Source of the DNA: CAVPFA01 sp963703655
Lineage (GTDB): Bacteria > Actinomycetota > Acidimicrobiia > Acidimicrobiales > Bog-793
Assembly: GCA_963703655.1 (NCBI GenBank)
Contig: CAVPFA010000003.1
Coordinates: 62,001-126,000 of the forward strand
Direction: 5' to 3'
Length of the DNA stretch: 64,000 bases
Within the stretch, counting starts at the first letter, position 1, and each line of letters opens with the position of its first letter. The translations under genes were made by a program, and so were the position numbers. Under the pieces are notes generated by a model that made no database searches, was not told the DNA's origin, and saw only the letters and a list, made by a program, of their open reading frames with translations. Positions 44,280-53,617 of this stretch are shown here, piece by piece.

Positions 44280-44973
44280 GTGGTGACAGCCTCCCGGCGT
44301 GACGCGGTCGCCTCTCCGCCTGAGGGCGCGCCCGACTGCGAGGTCGCGACCGGCGAGGTCGCAAAGAACCAACGGGCTGACGCGCGGCGCAATCGGGCGC
44401 GGGTCCTGCAGGCGGCCGAAGAGGTCTTCGGCGCCGAGGGGCTGTCGGTACCGATCGACGACATCGCCGCTGCGAGCGGGCGTCGGCGTCGGCACGATCT
44501 ACCGCCATTTCCCGACCAAAGAGGCCCTATTCCAAGCGATCGTCCTCAACCACATGGAGCGCCTCATCGAGGAGGCTCGCAGCCTCGCCACCGCCGGCGA
44601 CCCGGCCGAGGCCCTCTTCGGATTCCTGGGCCGCATCGTCGAGGAGGGCGTCGCGAAGCGGGACCTCGCGGACGCGCTGGCCGGTGCGGGAATCGACCTC
44701 AAGGCGACCGTCTCGAGCGTCAAGCACCATCTCGAGTCGGCCGTCGGCGACCTTCTCAGCCGGGCTCAGCTCGCCGGGACCGTACGTGACGACGTGACGT
44801 TCGCCGACCTCATGGGGCTCATCGGCGGCGCCTGCATGCCTGCCGAGCGTCACGCGGACCCCTGCTCACCTGGTCGGATGATCCAGATCGTCTGCGCCGG
44901 GCTTCGCCAAGCAACCGGAGAGCCACCCACCGATCCCGTTGAGCCGAGATCGCGGGCCGGGATGTCTCGTTGA
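44280..44973 (+). CDS. TetR-family repressor, one frameshift
   Basis: The first frame (GTG 44280 or 44283) gives NQRADARRNRARVLQAAEEV, FGAEGLSVPIDDIAAASG, the start of a TetR helix-turn-helix. One extra C at about 44482 breaks it; removing it gives VGVGTIYRHFPTKEALFQAI and a helical ligand domain with LADLMGLIGGACMPAE-like end to the stop at 44973. Combined length is about 230 residues. It is divergent from the DHA2 transporter, and two GGAACC/GGTTCC dyads lie between. It is the likely repressor of both genes. Confidence 0.85.
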
Positions 44974-45006
44974 GGCACCCTCGGTGCGCGAGACTGCATC
45001 GCACCG

Positions 45007-46329
45007 ATGGCTTCTCGACTGAAACGCTCTTTGTCCCGCGGAACGGCTGGACCTCAGGCTGACCCGGCCGTCGCCGCGCTGACCGGCCCCCTCGAGGACG
45101 CGCGGCGCCGTAGGTCGAAAAGCGTGCTGTTTCTCGTCGATCTCGACGGATTTCACGTTCTCAATAACGGCTTTGGCCGCGCGTTCGGGGACGCCGTGCT
45201 CGGGCTCGTCGCCAAACGCCTGGAGATGAGCGTTCAGGACCTCGACCACGCGCTCGCATGCGGAGGCGACAGGTTCATCGTGCTGGTTAGCGAGGCCGGC
45301 TCGGTGCCTGCGACCGACTCGATCGCCAATCGGCTGATCAACGCGGTTCGCATGCCGATCCACGTCGAGGGAGACGACGGGCCTCCCGTCGTGGTCACCG
45401 CCAGCATCGGAAGCGTCCTCGACGACGGAGCGAGCATTGACGAGCTGCTGCGTTGCGCCGACATCGCGCTTCACCAGGCTAAGGCGAGGGGACTCCACGA
45501 CCACGTCAGGTTCGAGCCGGAGATGCGAGATGCAGCCGAAGCCGAGGCCCGCTTGGAGCGCGAGCTGCGGGAGGCACTCGACACCGAGCGGCTCTTCCTC
45601 AGGTACATGCCGAGCATCGACATCGCCACCGGTCGAGTCACGGGCGCAGAGGCCCTGCTCCGCTGGCAGCACCCCGACCGCGGAGTGATCCTGGCACGCG
45701 AGTTCGTACCGCTGCTCGAACAGAGCGGGACGATCATCGACATCGGAAGCTGGGTCCTCCAAGAAGCATGCATGCAGGCCGCAGCGTGGCAGCGGCGCGA
45801 CATGAGCGTCGCCATCCACGTCAACCTCTCGGCGCGTCAGCTTCAAGCGGACGTGCTCCTCGGCGATCTCCGTGAAGCACTCGAGACGAGTCGTCTCGAC
45901 CCGTCCCTGCTCGTGCTCGAGATCGCCGAGTCAACCATCGTGGGCAACACCGTCGCCCTCTCGGAGCGTCTTGGCGAGTTCAAGTCTCTGGGAGTCCAGA
46001 TCGCTCTCGACAACTTCGGAGCTGCCTACGCCACCTGGAGCGAGCTGAAGCGCCTTCCTCTCGACAGCGTCAAGATCGATCGCTCCTTGATCGCAGACAT
46101 CGGGAAGGAGGAGACGGGCACCTCGATGGTCCGGACCCTCGTGAAGATCGCGGACGGCCTCGGCCTGCAGAGCGTCGCGGAGGGGGTCGAGGACGAGCGC
46201 CAGCTGCAGGAGCTCCGCGACGCCGGCTGCTCGGGGGCGTTCGGTTATCTGTTCTCCAAGGCGGTGGACGCCGACGGCATCGGCAAGCTCTTCGAGGCCG
46301 GGCTCGACCTGTCTCACGCGAAGCCGTAG
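45007..46329 (+). CDS. GGDEF-EAL protein, degenerate GGDEF and altered EAL loop
   Basis: A 440-residue protein with no sensor or membrane part. The GGDEF site is GGDRF (CGGDRFIVLV), so cyclase activity is very unlikely. The EAL domain has GAEALLRWQHPDRG, NLSARQL, EIAESTIV, LKRLPLDSVKIDRSLI and VAEGVEDER, but the DDFGTGYSS loop is DNFGAAYAT, so the second metal-side Asp is Asn. Phosphodiesterase activity may be weak or lost and the protein may act as a c-di-GMP or protein-binding regulator. ATG 45007 gives a short basic N-terminus. The 3' end overlaps the convergent amidohydrolase gene by about 16 bp. Confidence 0.88.
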   Translation: MASRLKRSLSRGTAGPQADPAVAALTGPLEDARRRRSKSVLFLVDLDGFHVLNNGFGRAFGDAVLGLVAKRLEMSVQDLDHALACGGDRFIVLVSEAGSVPATDSIANRLINAVRMPIHVEGDDGPPVVVTASIGSVLDDGASIDELLRCADIALHQAKARGLHDHVRFEPEMRDAAEAEARLERELREALDTERLFLRYMPSIDIATGRVTGAEALLRWQHPDRGVILAREFVPLLEQSGTIIDIGSWVLQEACMQAAAWQRRDMSVAIHVNLSARQLQADVLLGDLREALETSRLDPSLLVLEIAESTIVGNTVALSERLGEFKSLGVQIALDNFGAAYATWSELKRLPLDSVKIDRSLIADIGKEETGTSMVRTLVKIADGLGLQSVAEGVEDERQLQELRDAGCSGAFGYLFSKAVDADGIGKLFEAGLDLSHAKP

Positions 46330-47472
46330 AGCCTCTCGGCATTGGCGGCGCCGATCATGCTCGCCACCTTGAGGGCTTGACGCCAGGCTCCAGTCCCCGT
46401 GGCGGACGCGAGCCGACAGCACGTCGGACATGGCGTCGCGCCACAGGCGTGAGCCGACGAAATGCAGCTCGGGCACTCCCCAGCCATCGGAGGAGTACAG
46501 CTGCTTTGCGAAGGGGGCCAGCTCGAGTGACTCGCCGACGACCTGGCGGGACTGCGCTCCGAGGAGGTTGACCGCGAGGCCGATGTCGAAGAAGACGTGC
46601 GGGAAGACGTGAGCGAGGTAGCCGGCCTCGCGATGGTACGGGTAACAGTGAAGGAGCATGATCGGCGTGCCGGCGGCCACGGTGAGACGCATGAAACGCG
46701 TGAGATGAAGCGGGTTGCACCGCAGCATCTCGAGATCGGGGTCCCCCACGCCCACGTGCAGCTGGAGGGGCACGCCGGCGTCGATCCCTTCCCACAACAG
46801 GTGGGAGATCAGAGTCGGGTCGTGGAGGCGGACCTGCCCGGTCGCCTCGATCTCGCCGCGCCATCGTCCTGCCGCCCGACCCACCTCGGACGGCTCGGGG
46901 CGCTCCGGGTCGAAATCGAATCCGTAGCGGTACGCGGCGATGCTCTTGGTCCCGACCGCACCAGCCGCAAGACGCGTCGCGAGCTCGGACCTGAACGCCT
47001 CGACGAAGCTCCCGGCACCGGCGCCCGTGCGAGCTACGTCCTCCGCCACGCTCTCGAGACGGACGATCTCCGAGCATGGGGCTGTGGCGGCGCTCGCCAT
47101 CGCAGGCAGGTCGAGGACCCGACCCGAGGGGTAGCCCGTGTCGACGAGGTAGCGACTGACGCCGGCCGAACCGAGGAACAGCTGGTTCGCATGCGGGGCC
47201 CCGAATGAGCCGCGGCGTTCGAGGTAGTCCTCGGGTGCTGCGTGGGCGTCGAGACCGAGCGCCGGCGGGCACCAGCGCAAGACGGCGTAACCAAGCTGCG
47301 AGTCGAAGTGCGTGCCTGCCGGGTCGACCACGCCCGACTCGGTGAGCGCGAGCTCGAACGCGGAGCGGTTCAGGTCCTCCGCGTAGACGCCGTGGCAATG
47401 ATGGTCGACAAGGCGAAGCGACTCGAGGCTCTCGTCGATCTCCGGTACGCGGATCTGAGCTGGCATCGGCAC
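46314..47472 (-). CDS. amidohydrolase (amidohydrolase_2 type), one frameshift
   Basis: The protein starts SLESLRLVDHHCHGVYAEDL, with the metal-site HHCHG of the amidohydrolase domain found alone or at the N-terminus of FluG-type glutamine synthetase fusions. It continues with GVDPAGTHFD-like VVDPAGTHFDSQLGYAVLR, AAYRYGFDFDPERPEPSEV, VPLQLHVGVGDPD, TPIMLLHCYPYHREAGYLAH and YSSDGWGVPELHFVGSRLWR. Near 46386 one extra base breaks the frame; the corrected frame gives WRQALKVASMIGAANAERLY then GFA and a stop at 46314, the usual family end. Whole length is about 385. It may hydrolyse an amide or decarboxylate; substrate unknown. Confidence 0.83.
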
Positions 47473-47529
47473 ATCTTGCCCGCGAGAGCGCTGTGGGGGG
47501 GGCTCGCGGGGCGGGTCTGACCGGCCGGC

Positions 47530-48540
47530 TCAACCGAGGTCGGCGACGATCGCAGTCGTCAGGACCACCAACTCGTCCAAGGCCGTCGGGAAGACCGCGT
47601 GCGGCGTCCCGGCCGCTGACCAGACCACCTCGAATCGCCCGAGGCTCTCGTCGACGACGGTCCTCAGCGGGCGCGGGTGAGCCACCGGCGCGACGCCCCC
47701 GATCGGGAACCCCGTCGCGTCCTTCACGACATCGGCGTCGGCCCGCACGAGCGAGGCGACATCGAGGACGCGGGCGGCTCTCTCCGGATCGACCCGGTGA
47801 TCGCCCGCAACCAGGAGCAGCACCGGGTCGTCGTCGGCCAAGAAGACGAGCGACTTCACGATCTGGCCCACCTCGACTCCGAGGCTATGTGCCGCCTCGA
47901 CGGCCGTCCGCGCCGAAGTCTCCAGCTCGATCACGCGCGCCGTCGAGCCCAGAGCCTCGAGCGCCTCCTGGACCCGGCGGGAGTTGCGGTGAAGTGGCCG
48001 CTGGCGCTTCGTGGCTGACTCGGCCTCGTCGAGGTCCGATGCGCTCAACACGGCGCGCACCGTGAGGCCGGCGGCCTGCAGCGCCTCGTGTGCGCCGTCG
48101 CTCCGGTCGATCACACAAAGCACGTTCTCGACCACGGCGCCGAGCCGGCGCAAATCCTGTGTCGACGTGACTACCTGTCCGCCTGTCGTGATCACGTCCT
48201 CTACCACGAGCACCCGGCGGCCGGCGACCGAAGCGCCTTCGGCGAGCTTGGCGGTGCCGTAGGGCTTGGCAGCCTTGCGGACGAAGGCGGCTTGCAAGCC
48301 GGTCGCGAGCGAGAGCGCGGTCGCGATCGGGACGCCCCCGAGCTCCAGTCCGGCGAGCACTTCCGTGCCGGGCGGCACGAGCGCCACGGCGTGCGCCACA
48401 ACCTCGCGCAACAACTCGGGTTCGCCCTCGAACAGGTACTTGTCGAAGTAGTGGCTCGAGATCTGCCCTGACCGGAGGGTGAAGGTCCCCTCCAGCCTGC
48501 AGCGGTCGTTGATGCGGGCGGCGAGCGTGCGTCTGTCCAT
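47530..48540 (-). CDS. pyrE: orotate phosphoribosyltransferase fused in frame to YbaK-type tRNA deacylase
   Basis: Residues 1-175 are PyrE: MDRRTLAARINDRCRLEGTF, LRSGQISSHYFDKYLFEGEP, VLAGLELGGVPIATAL, AAFVRKAAKPYGTAKLAEG and the PRPP motif VLVVEDVITTGGQV. It makes OMP from orotate in UMP synthesis. Residues about 184-336 are a YbaK/ProX-type domain: RVQEALEALGSTARVIELET, SLGVEVGQIVKSLVFLADD, VVKDATGFPIGGVAPVAHP and WSAAGTPHAVFPTALDELV. Such domains hydrolyse mischarged Cys- or Ala-tRNA(Pro). No ATG, GTG or TTG lies in frame in the join (about 47970-48020) and there is no stop, so it reads as a fusion, unless an indel hides a stop. ATG 48540 is the only good start. Confidence 0.82.
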   Translation of the reverse strand: MDRRTLAARINDRCRLEGTFTLRSGQISSHYFDKYLFEGEPELLREVVAHAVALVPPGTEVLAGLELGGVPIATALSLATGLQAAFVRKAAKPYGTAKLAEGASVAGRRVLVVEDVITTGGQVVTSTQDLRRLGAVVENVLCVIDRSDGAHEALQAAGLTVRAVLSASDLDEAESATKRQRPLHRNSRRVQEALEALGSTARVIELETSARTAVEAAHSLGVEVGQIVKSLVFLADDDPVLLLVAGDHRVDPERAARVLDVASLVRADADVVKDATGFPIGGVAPVAHPRPLRTVVDESLGRFEVVWSAAGTPHAVFPTALDELVVLTTAIVADLG

Positions 48541-48608
48541 CGTTTGCCAGTCTGGCGCGTGGTCGCCCGCTGCGAGTCCCCGGTCACGACGGGATAGCGG
48601 GGCCCGAT

Positions 48609-49124
48609 CTACCAGTGCCCCCGGTGCACGACCTCGCTGAACGGGCGCCGATTTGGGACGCTGATGGGCTTCAAGGCACCTTCGGCCGGGTAACCGAGAG
48701 CCAGCAGGTACGCGCAGTAGTGGTCCTCGGGGATGCCGAAGATCCGGCGGCTGGCCTGCTGGTCCCCGACCGCGGAGTGGCCGCTGCCGATCCCGAGGTC
48801 GGTCGCGGTGATCATCATCGCCATCGTCGCCTGCCCGAGGTCGTACTGGTCGAAGAGGCGGTTGCGATCGTTCTCGGGCTCGGCCAGGACGAGGGCGATA
48901 GTCGCGGCCGAACCGGCGACATGACCGGCGCTCTGCCACACGGTCGCAAGCTCCTCGAGCTGCTCGCGGTCGGTGCTGACCACGAAGTCCCATTTCTGGC
49001 GGTTCGAGGCCGAGGGCGACCGGCGACCGGCCTCGAGGATGCGGTCGAGGTCTGCGTCGGGGATAGGTCGTCGCTGAAAGGCTCGCACGTCACGCCGGGC
49101 CCGAATCGCGTCCCAGGTCTCCAT
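48609..49124 (-). CDS. nitroreductase-family FMN protein
   Basis: A 171-residue protein with METWDAIRARRDVRAFQRRP, RILEAGRRSPSASNRQKWDF, QYDLGQATMAMMITATDLGI and YLLALGYPAEGALKP, the usual pattern of FMN-dependent nitroreductases. The short length suggests a compact BluB/Nfr-like member. It uses NAD(P)H to reduce nitro- or quinone compounds; true substrate unknown. ATG 49124 follows the ABC exporter stop by 9 bp, so it may be co-transcribed with the exporter pair. Confidence 0.88.
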   Translation of the reverse strand: METWDAIRARRDVRAFQRRPIPDADLDRILEAGRRSPSASNRQKWDFVVSTDREQLEELATVWQSAGHVAGSAATIALVLAEPENDRNRLFDQYDLGQATMAMMITATDLGIGSGHSAVGDQQASRRIFGIPEDHYCAYLLALGYPAEGALKPISVPNRRPFSEVVHRGHW

Positions 49125-49133
49125 GAGCAGAAA

Positions 49134-51152
49134 CTATCTGCCGACGAGCTCGAATGCCTCCCACATCGAGGCGTACCGCCCTCCTGTGGCCACCAGCTCC
49201 TCGTGCGTGCCCACCTCCGCCACCCGCCCGGAGTCGAGAACGGCGATACGGTCGGCGGCCCTTGCGGTCTGGAGACGGTGGGCGATCACGACGGTGGTGC
49301 GCCCGCGGGAGACGTGCTGCATGGCGGCGGCGACGCGGGCCTCCGTCGCGAGGTCGAGATTTGACGTCGCCTCGTCGAGGAGGAGGATCGCGGGGTCGAC
49401 GAGCTCGGCGCGCGCGAGCGCGATCAGCTGGCGCTGACCGGCGGAGAGCGAGCGGCCCCGTTCGGTCAGGACGTGGTCGTAGCCGCCGCTGAGGCCGGCG
49501 ATGAGCTCGTCGGCGCCGACCGAGCGCGCGGCCGCCTCGACCTCTGCGTCGGTCGCTCCGGGCCTGCCGTAGGCGATGTTGTCCCGGATCGAGCCGGTGA
49601 ACAGGAACGCCTCCTGGGGCACGTAGCCCAACTGGCGCCGGTAGCAGTCGAGGTCGAGCGATCGCAGGTCCAGCCCGTCGGCGAGGACACGCCCCTGGTC
49701 CGGGTCGTAGAAACGCGCCAGGAGCTTCATCACCGTCGACTTGCCCGCCCCGGTCTCGCCCACGAGAGCCAGGGTCTCGCCGGCGCGGATCTCGAGGTCG
49801 ATGCCCTTCAGCGCTTCGGGGGGGCGACGCGAACTCGAGTCGGCGCTCACGAGGAGCTTCGGGTCGGCGGGACCGCTCCGGGCACCGGTGGTGCCAGCTC
49901 CGGGCCGTGTGAAGGCCGACGGGTAAGCAAAACGGACGCCTTCGAGGCGAACGGCTCCGCTCAGGCGCCCAGGGTTCAACGGCTCGGGCCCCTCGGGGGT
50001 GAGCGTGTCGAGCGACATCAGGTCGGCGATCCGGCCGACGGAGACGCGCGTCTGCTGCCAGGAGTCGAACACCTGGGACAACTGCTGGATCGGTGAGAAG
50101 AACAAGTCGATGTAGAGCACGAAGGCGATGAGGGCACCGGTTGTCAGGCGGCCGCTCGCGATGAGGCTCGCACCGACGCCGAGGACGAGGGCGTCGGCGA
50201 CGTCCGCGAGAAACGCCACGAACGGGAAGTACGTGCCGACGAGCCGCTGGGCGGCCACGCGCGCCTCGAGGTACTGCTGGCCGCGGTAGCGGAAGTGCTC
50301 GCCGGCGAGATCTTCATGGACGAACGCCTGCGACTCGCGCACTCCCGACAGGCTCTCTTGAAAGTCGGCGTTGACCGCCGCGATGCGGTCCCGGGCGAGG
50401 TCGTAGGTCCGGGCCGCCTTGCGACGGAAGACAACCGTCGCCAAGCCCAGGGGGAAGATGACGCTCAAGGTGAAGAGGGCGAGGCTCGGGTTCAGCACGA
50501 AGAGGGCGACGCCGACGCCGACGAAGGTGCACATACTAACGAGCGCCGACAGGAGGCCGTTCTCGATGAGCGACTCGAACTGGTCGACGTCGGTGGTCAT
50601 GCGGGTCATGATCCGGCCAGCCATCTCCCGCTCGTAGTAGTCGAGCGACAGCCGCTGGAGTTGAGCCCAGATCCGGATGCGCAGCGACATCATGATGCGC
50701 TGGGCGGCGCGGCCCGTGACGAACGTGGACCCGATCTCGTCGATCAGGTCGGCGAGCGTGACGACGAGGTAGATCGCCGATGCCACGAACACCACGGCCG
50801 TCGACCCGGCGGCGATGCCCTTGTCGATGCCCACCTTGACGAGGATGGGACCGGCGAGCGACGCCAGGGCGTCGAGCATGACGAGGACGAGCCCGAGCCC
50901 GAGCGGCCGGCGGTACTCGCGAAGAAGCGCCCGGAGACCGAAGTGGCGCTCGCGCCCCGCCTCGGTCTCGATGTCGACCCGGGGGAAGTCGCGGACGGGC
51001 CTGAGTGCGGAGACCCTCGACAGAAGCTCGGGTGTCGGCGCGAGGTTGAGCCGCCATCCCCCACCGCCGCCCATGAGACCCGGACCCATGCTCGGCGCCC
51101 CGACGCCGGAGGACGAGACCGGCCGGGTCTGTGGCGGCGGTGGGGCAGGCAC
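49134..51152 (-). CDS. ABC exporter half-transporter B (TMD-NBD fusion)
   Basis: A 672-residue protein with a Pro/Gly-rich start, six membrane segments (LGLGLVLVMLDALASLAGPI and on) and a C-terminal ATPase. Walker A is LVGETGAGKSTVMKL, the Q-loop QEAFLFTGSIRDNIAYGRPG, the signature LSAGQRQLIALARA and Walker B ILLLDEATSNLD. It probably pairs with the half-transporter just upstream as a heterodimeric exporter of drugs or lipids. GTG 51152 lies inside the open frame of the upstream gene. A linker of about 35 residues between membrane part and ATPase (RPGAGTTGARSGPADPKLL) is longer than usual. Confidence 0.9.
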   Translation of the reverse strand: MPAPPPPQTRPVSSSGVGAPSMGPGLMGGGGGWRLNLAPTPELLSRVSALRPVRDFPRVDIETEAGRERHFGLRALLREYRRPLGLGLVLVMLDALASLAGPILVKVGIDKGIAAGSTAVVFVASAIYLVVTLADLIDEIGSTFVTGRAAQRIMMSLRIRIWAQLQRLSLDYYEREMAGRIMTRMTTDVDQFESLIENGLLSALVSMCTFVGVGVALFVLNPSLALFTLSVIFPLGLATVVFRRKAARTYDLARDRIAAVNADFQESLSGVRESQAFVHEDLAGEHFRYRGQQYLEARVAAQRLVGTYFPFVAFLADVADALVLGVGASLIASGRLTTGALIAFVLYIDLFFSPIQQLSQVFDSWQQTRVSVGRIADLMSLDTLTPEGPEPLNPGRLSGAVRLEGVRFAYPSAFTRPGAGTTGARSGPADPKLLVSADSSSRRPPEALKGIDLEIRAGETLALVGETGAGKSTVMKLLARFYDPDQGRVLADGLDLRSLDLDCYRRQLGYVPQEAFLFTGSIRDNIAYGRPGATDAEVEAAARSVGADELIAGLSGGYDHVLTERGRSLSAGQRQLIALARAELVDPAILLLDEATSNLDLATEARVAAAMQHVSRGRTTVVIAHRLQTARAADRIAVLDSGRVAEVGTHEELVATGGRYASMWEAFELVGR

Positions 51153-51153
51153 C

Positions 51154-52971
51154 GGCGCGCTCGAGGTTGGCGAGCGCCTCGGCGCGGTCGTCGGCCGCTC
51201 GTGCGTCGTCCTCCTCGAGCCCCGAGACCAGGGAGCGGTACAGAGCGCTCCGCGCGACGAGCTCCTCGTGGGTGCCGACGGCTGCGAGGCGGCCCTCGTC
51301 GAGGACGGCGATGCGGTCTGCGAGGTGAAGCGTCGAACGGCGGTGCGCCACGAGGAGCGTCGTTCGACCCTCCATGATCACCCGCAGGGCGGAGTGGATC
51401 CGCTCCTCCACCCTGGCGTCGACGGCGCTCGTGGCGTCGTCGAGGATCAAGATGCGCGGGTCCGACAGGATCGCGCGGGCAAGCGCCACCCGCTGACGCT
51501 GGCCGCCCGAGAGCGTGAGCCCTCGCTCGCCTACGACGGTGTCGTAGCCCCTCGGCAGCTCCTCGATGAAGTCGTGCGCTTGGGCTGCCCGGGCTGCGGC
51601 CTCGACCTCCTCCAGGGTCGCATCTGGCCTGCTGTAGGCGATGTTCGCCCTGACGCTGTCTGAGAACAGGAAACAATCCTCGAACACGACGCCGATCTGG
51701 CTGCGCAGCGATTCCAGCGCGACTTCCCGGACGTCGTGCCCGTCGACTCGAACCGCGCCGGAGCTGACGTCGTAGAAACGGGGCACGGTCATCGCCATCG
51801 TCGACTTCCCACTTCCGCTCGAGCCGACGAGGGCAAGGGTCTCGCCGGGTTCGACCCGCAGGCTGACGCCCCGCAGCACCTGCGGACCGCCGTCGTAGGA
51901 GAGCCCGACGTCGTCGAAGACGATCTCGCCTGCGAGAGGCGGCAGCTGCAGCGCGTCGGGAGGATCGACTATCGACGGTTTCAGGTCGAGCAACTGGAAG
52001 ATCCGCTCGGCGCCGGCTCGTGCCTGCTGGCCGATGGTCAAGATGCCCGCGAGCATCCTGGCGGGCGCCACGAGCTGGGTCAGGTAGGTCGAGAAGGCGA
52101 GAAACGTCCCGAGCGAGATCTCGTGGCGGATCGCCAGGTACCCGCCGAGCGCCAGCACGCCGACCTGGCCAATGCTTGGGATGGCCTCGAGCAGAGGCTG
52201 GTAACGGGACTGGAGGCGGACGGCGCGCATCTGCGAGCCGTACAGTTTCGTTGCGGCGGCCACTACGCGCTCGAGCTCGCGGCGCTCCTGGCCGAACGCC
52301 TTCACGACGCGGACCCCGTTCACGTCCTCGTCGACGATCTGGGCGACGTCGCCCTCTCTCTGCTGGCCGTCCCAGGTGGCCGGGAAGACCCGCCAGCGCA
52401 TTCGGTACGAGACGAAAAGCAGAGTCGGCGCGACCAGCGCGCTCACGACCGCCAGCAGGGGCGAGAGGTAGACCATGACCCCGAGCGAGAGCACCAGCAT
52501 GAGGATGTTGCCGCTCATGATCGGAAGGAAGCTGAGGAGGCCCTGTACGAGCGTCGAGTCGGAATTGGCGCGGGCCACGAGCTGGCCGGTCGGCATGCGG
52601 TCGAGATTCGTGAAGTCGAGGCGCTGCAGGTGGCCTTGCATGGCGTTTCTGAGGTCGTACTGGACGTCGAGCGCCACGCGGCCACCCCGATAGCGCCGGA
52701 AGTAGGCCCCGACGAAGGTCACGACGCCGAGTCCGAGAAGCGCCACGACCCAGGGCGCGAGCGGCGAGGAGTGGCGCACGATTACGTTGTCGACGATCTG
52801 GCGCTCGACGAGCGGGACGACGACTTGGGCAACGCTGCCCACGATCGCACCGGCGAAGGCGACGATGAGATTGCGCTTGTAGACGAGCAGGTAACCGCCG
52901 AGACGCCGCACCCAACCGCGGGGACGCCCGCCCGCGTGGTCGATGGTCCGACAGGGAGTCTCGTTTGCCAC
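51154..52971 (-). CDS. ABC exporter half-transporter A (TMD-NBD fusion), 3' end unclear
   Basis: About 606 residues: six membrane segments (GYLLVYKRNLIVAFAGAIVG and on), then an ATPase with Walker A LVGSSGSGKSTMAMT, Q-loop EDCFLFSDSVRANIAYSRPD, signature LSGGQRQRVALARA and Walker B ILILDDATSAVD (Asp-Asp in place of Asp-Glu at the catalytic base). That change marks the degenerate site seen in one half of many heterodimeric exporters. GTG 52971 lies just after the MarR stop. No stop is found near the expected end; the frame runs on to 50536 over the next gene. The end given is approximate. Confidence 0.85.
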
Positions 52972-52994
52972 CCTTTGGCCCGCTGGCCTCCGGC

Positions 52995-53484
52995 TCACCG
53001 GCGCCGCTCCGCGGCCGCGTGGTCGATCGCGGTGCCGAGTGCCACGAGCGCGCCCATCACGTCGTCTCGTCGCCCCGTGCGGGCCGCCAGCGCCTCGAGG
53101 CTCGACGTCATCGCCCGCTCGGCTGCTTCCAACAGTTCCGCGCCCGCCTCGGTGAGGCTCAACTGGACAGCCCGCTGGTCGCCGGCCACGCCCGAGCGCT
53201 CGAGCAGCCCGCGAGCAAAGCGCGTCGACCGTGGCGCTCACCGTGGGCTTGCCAAGGGCAAGGCGAACGGCGACTCGGCTGGCCCGCTCGTCGCCGGCGG
53301 CGACCGCGGACAGCACCCGGTAATGGGCGAGGCTCAATCCGCCCGAGGCTCGTTCCATCACCTTCGAGGCCCTCGTGAGCGCCTGGACCGCTTCGATGGA
53401 GCTGGGCTCGGACGCCTTGGGTGCTCCGGCTGTGGCGTGGCCGCGGCCGTGCGGGATGCGCCCAGGCGCCGGCTTCGGGGTCAT
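52995..53484 (-). CDS. MarR-family regulator, one frameshift
   Basis: The first frame (ATG 53484) gives SIEAVQALTRASKVMERASG, GLSLAHYRVLSAVAAGDERA and LALGKPTVSATVDAL, a MarR winged helix. One extra T in CTTTGC at about 53217 breaks the frame; removing it gives ARGLLERSGVAGDQRAVQLS and LTEAGAELLEAAERAM, the wing and dimerisation helix, to a stop at 52995. A perfect dyad at 53504-53524 lies 20 bp upstream and is its likely binding site. It is followed by the ABC exporter genes, so it probably controls drug-responsive expression of them. Confidence 0.85.
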
Positions 53485-53503
53485 AAAGGCGAGTGTAGGA
53501 AGA

Positions 53504-53524
53504 ATGGTTCGACTACCGAACCAT
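53504..53524. promoter_or_regulatory. MarR operator dyad ATGGTTCG-N5-CGAACCAT
   Basis: ATGGTTCG (53504-53511) and CGAACCAT (53517-53524) are a perfect 8-bp inverted repeat with 5-bp spacer, 20 bp before the MarR start and about 95 bp before the asparagine synthetase GTG. It is placed to control the MarR/exporter operon and perhaps asnB. Confidence 0.65.
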
Positions 53525-53617
53525 CATCCTCGACCAAGGGCTGGCACGCTTGTAGGCTCTCGGATCTGTGGCCGTCGCCCAACCCCCGGGCCTCGGAGGC
53601 GTGGTGACGGAACCACC

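Noticed and set aside
45931..46313. Extension of the amidohydrolase frame across the EAL gene
   Set aside because: Caused by the break near 46386; the correct frame ends at 46314 with a typical family C-terminus.
51736..53607. Long plus-strand open frame opposite ABC half A and MarR
   Set aside because: Composition is that of antisense shadow in GC-rich DNA and it covers well-conserved ABC motifs.
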